Both the position numbers and the translations under genes were made by a program. The notes under the pieces were generated by a model. The model saw nothing but the letters and a program-made list of their open reading frames with translations, did no database searches and was not told the DNA's origin. Below are positions 5,419-5,531 of a DNA stretch of 5,531 nucleotides, one piece after another. Position 1 is the first letter of the stretch. Every line of letters starts with the position of its first letter. Where the stretch lies: assembly GCA_021817755.1 (NCBI GenBank), contig JAKAGC010000324.1, positions 1 to 5,531 on the forward strand, given 5' to 3'. This stretch comes from Acidobacteriota bacterium. GTDB taxonomy: Bacteria > Acidobacteriota > Aminicenantia > UBA2199.

Positions 5419-5489
5419 TAAAATTCATGATGCCGGAGTAAAAACAATACTCGATACCGAGTATAAACTCCGGTGTCATGAACCGGGGC
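5397..5489 (+). ncRNA. Nested hairpin element: structured RNA or palindromic repeat, class unknown
   Basis: Three helices can be drawn. The long one is TTCATGATGCCGGAGT (5424-5439) with ACTCCGGTGTCATGAA (5467-5482), 16 pairs counting two adjacent U-G/G-U wobbles. Inside it is a perfect 7-bp hairpin ATACTCG-ATAC-CGAGTAT (5447-5464). At the base, GCCC (5397-5400) pairs with GGGC (5486-5489). The side hairpin CCGGGTT-CGTT-AACCTGG (5401-5418) completes a three-way junction. Without the side hairpin, GCCCCCGG can pair further with CCGGGGC, with one bulged C. The element begins 78 bases after the stop of the 165-residue gene. It could be a 3' UTR structure, a small RNA, a REP/MITE-like dispersed palindrome, or a terminator region. 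No known RNA family is recognised. Confidence 0.5.
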
Positions 5490-5531
5490 AAAGGGAAGAC
5501 GAAAGGAAAATTTATTCACTCAACGAATTAA

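Noticed and set aside
5316..5519. Leftward open frame of 67 codons starting at GTG
   Set aside because: It reads through the nested hairpins and the A-tract, has no ribosome binding site and looks like translated palindromic repeat. The T-tract it contains is better read as a terminator.
5397..5531. Start of a retron, group II intron or diversity-generating retroelement
   Set aside because: No reverse transcriptase, intron domain V motif or template/variable repeat pair is visible. The window ends too soon to argue for one from the hairpins alone.

Overview
The window is AT-rich bacterial DNA carrying four intact genes. The best clue to the host is the large secreted protein. It joins a leucine-rich-repeat (LRR) array to a BACON/ASH-like domain, a tandem pair of Ig-like modules (DTP...GW.L and GIGSRYF signatures) and a C-terminal putative-Ig module. 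From memory, this mix is typical of Acidobacteriota and neighbouring uncultured lineages such as Candidatus Aminicenantes. That assignment is an inference from protein style; no marker gene is present.

Layout: (1) 115-825, rightward, a polytopic YIP1-like inner-membrane protein behind an extended -10 promoter. (2) 932-3556, leftward, the 874-residue exported LRR/Ig-like protein. It converges on gene 1, and a 10-bp perfect stem lies between the two stop codons. (3) 3557-3983, a 427-bp divergent intergenic region. It holds a sigma-54-type -24/-12 element facing the LRR gene, a 14-bp perfect palindrome, and a direct repeat at about two helical turns. (4) 3984-4571, rightward, a small AraC-type regulator that has the double helix-turn-helix but no sensor domain. 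(5) 4572-4821, hairpins, then a near-consensus sigma-70 promoter with a 14-bp perfect palindrome on its predicted transcription start. (6) 4822-5319, rightward, a 165-residue soluble helical protein resembling a recurrent uncharacterised bacterial family. (7) 5320-5531, no convincing gene, but a compact nested secondary-structure element at 5397-5489 whose left edge also reads as a leftward intrinsic terminator.

The genes do not form an obvious operon: strands alternate and each gene has its own ribosome binding site. The most plausible functional link is between the AraC-type regulator and the divergently transcribed surface protein, through the operator-like sites between them. The most unusual items are the 5397-5489 structured element, the promoter/operator of the 165-residue gene, and the sigma-54-like site next to a regulator that is not a sigma-54 activator. 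Nothing in the window amounts to a recognisable defence, mobile-element or biosynthetic system.
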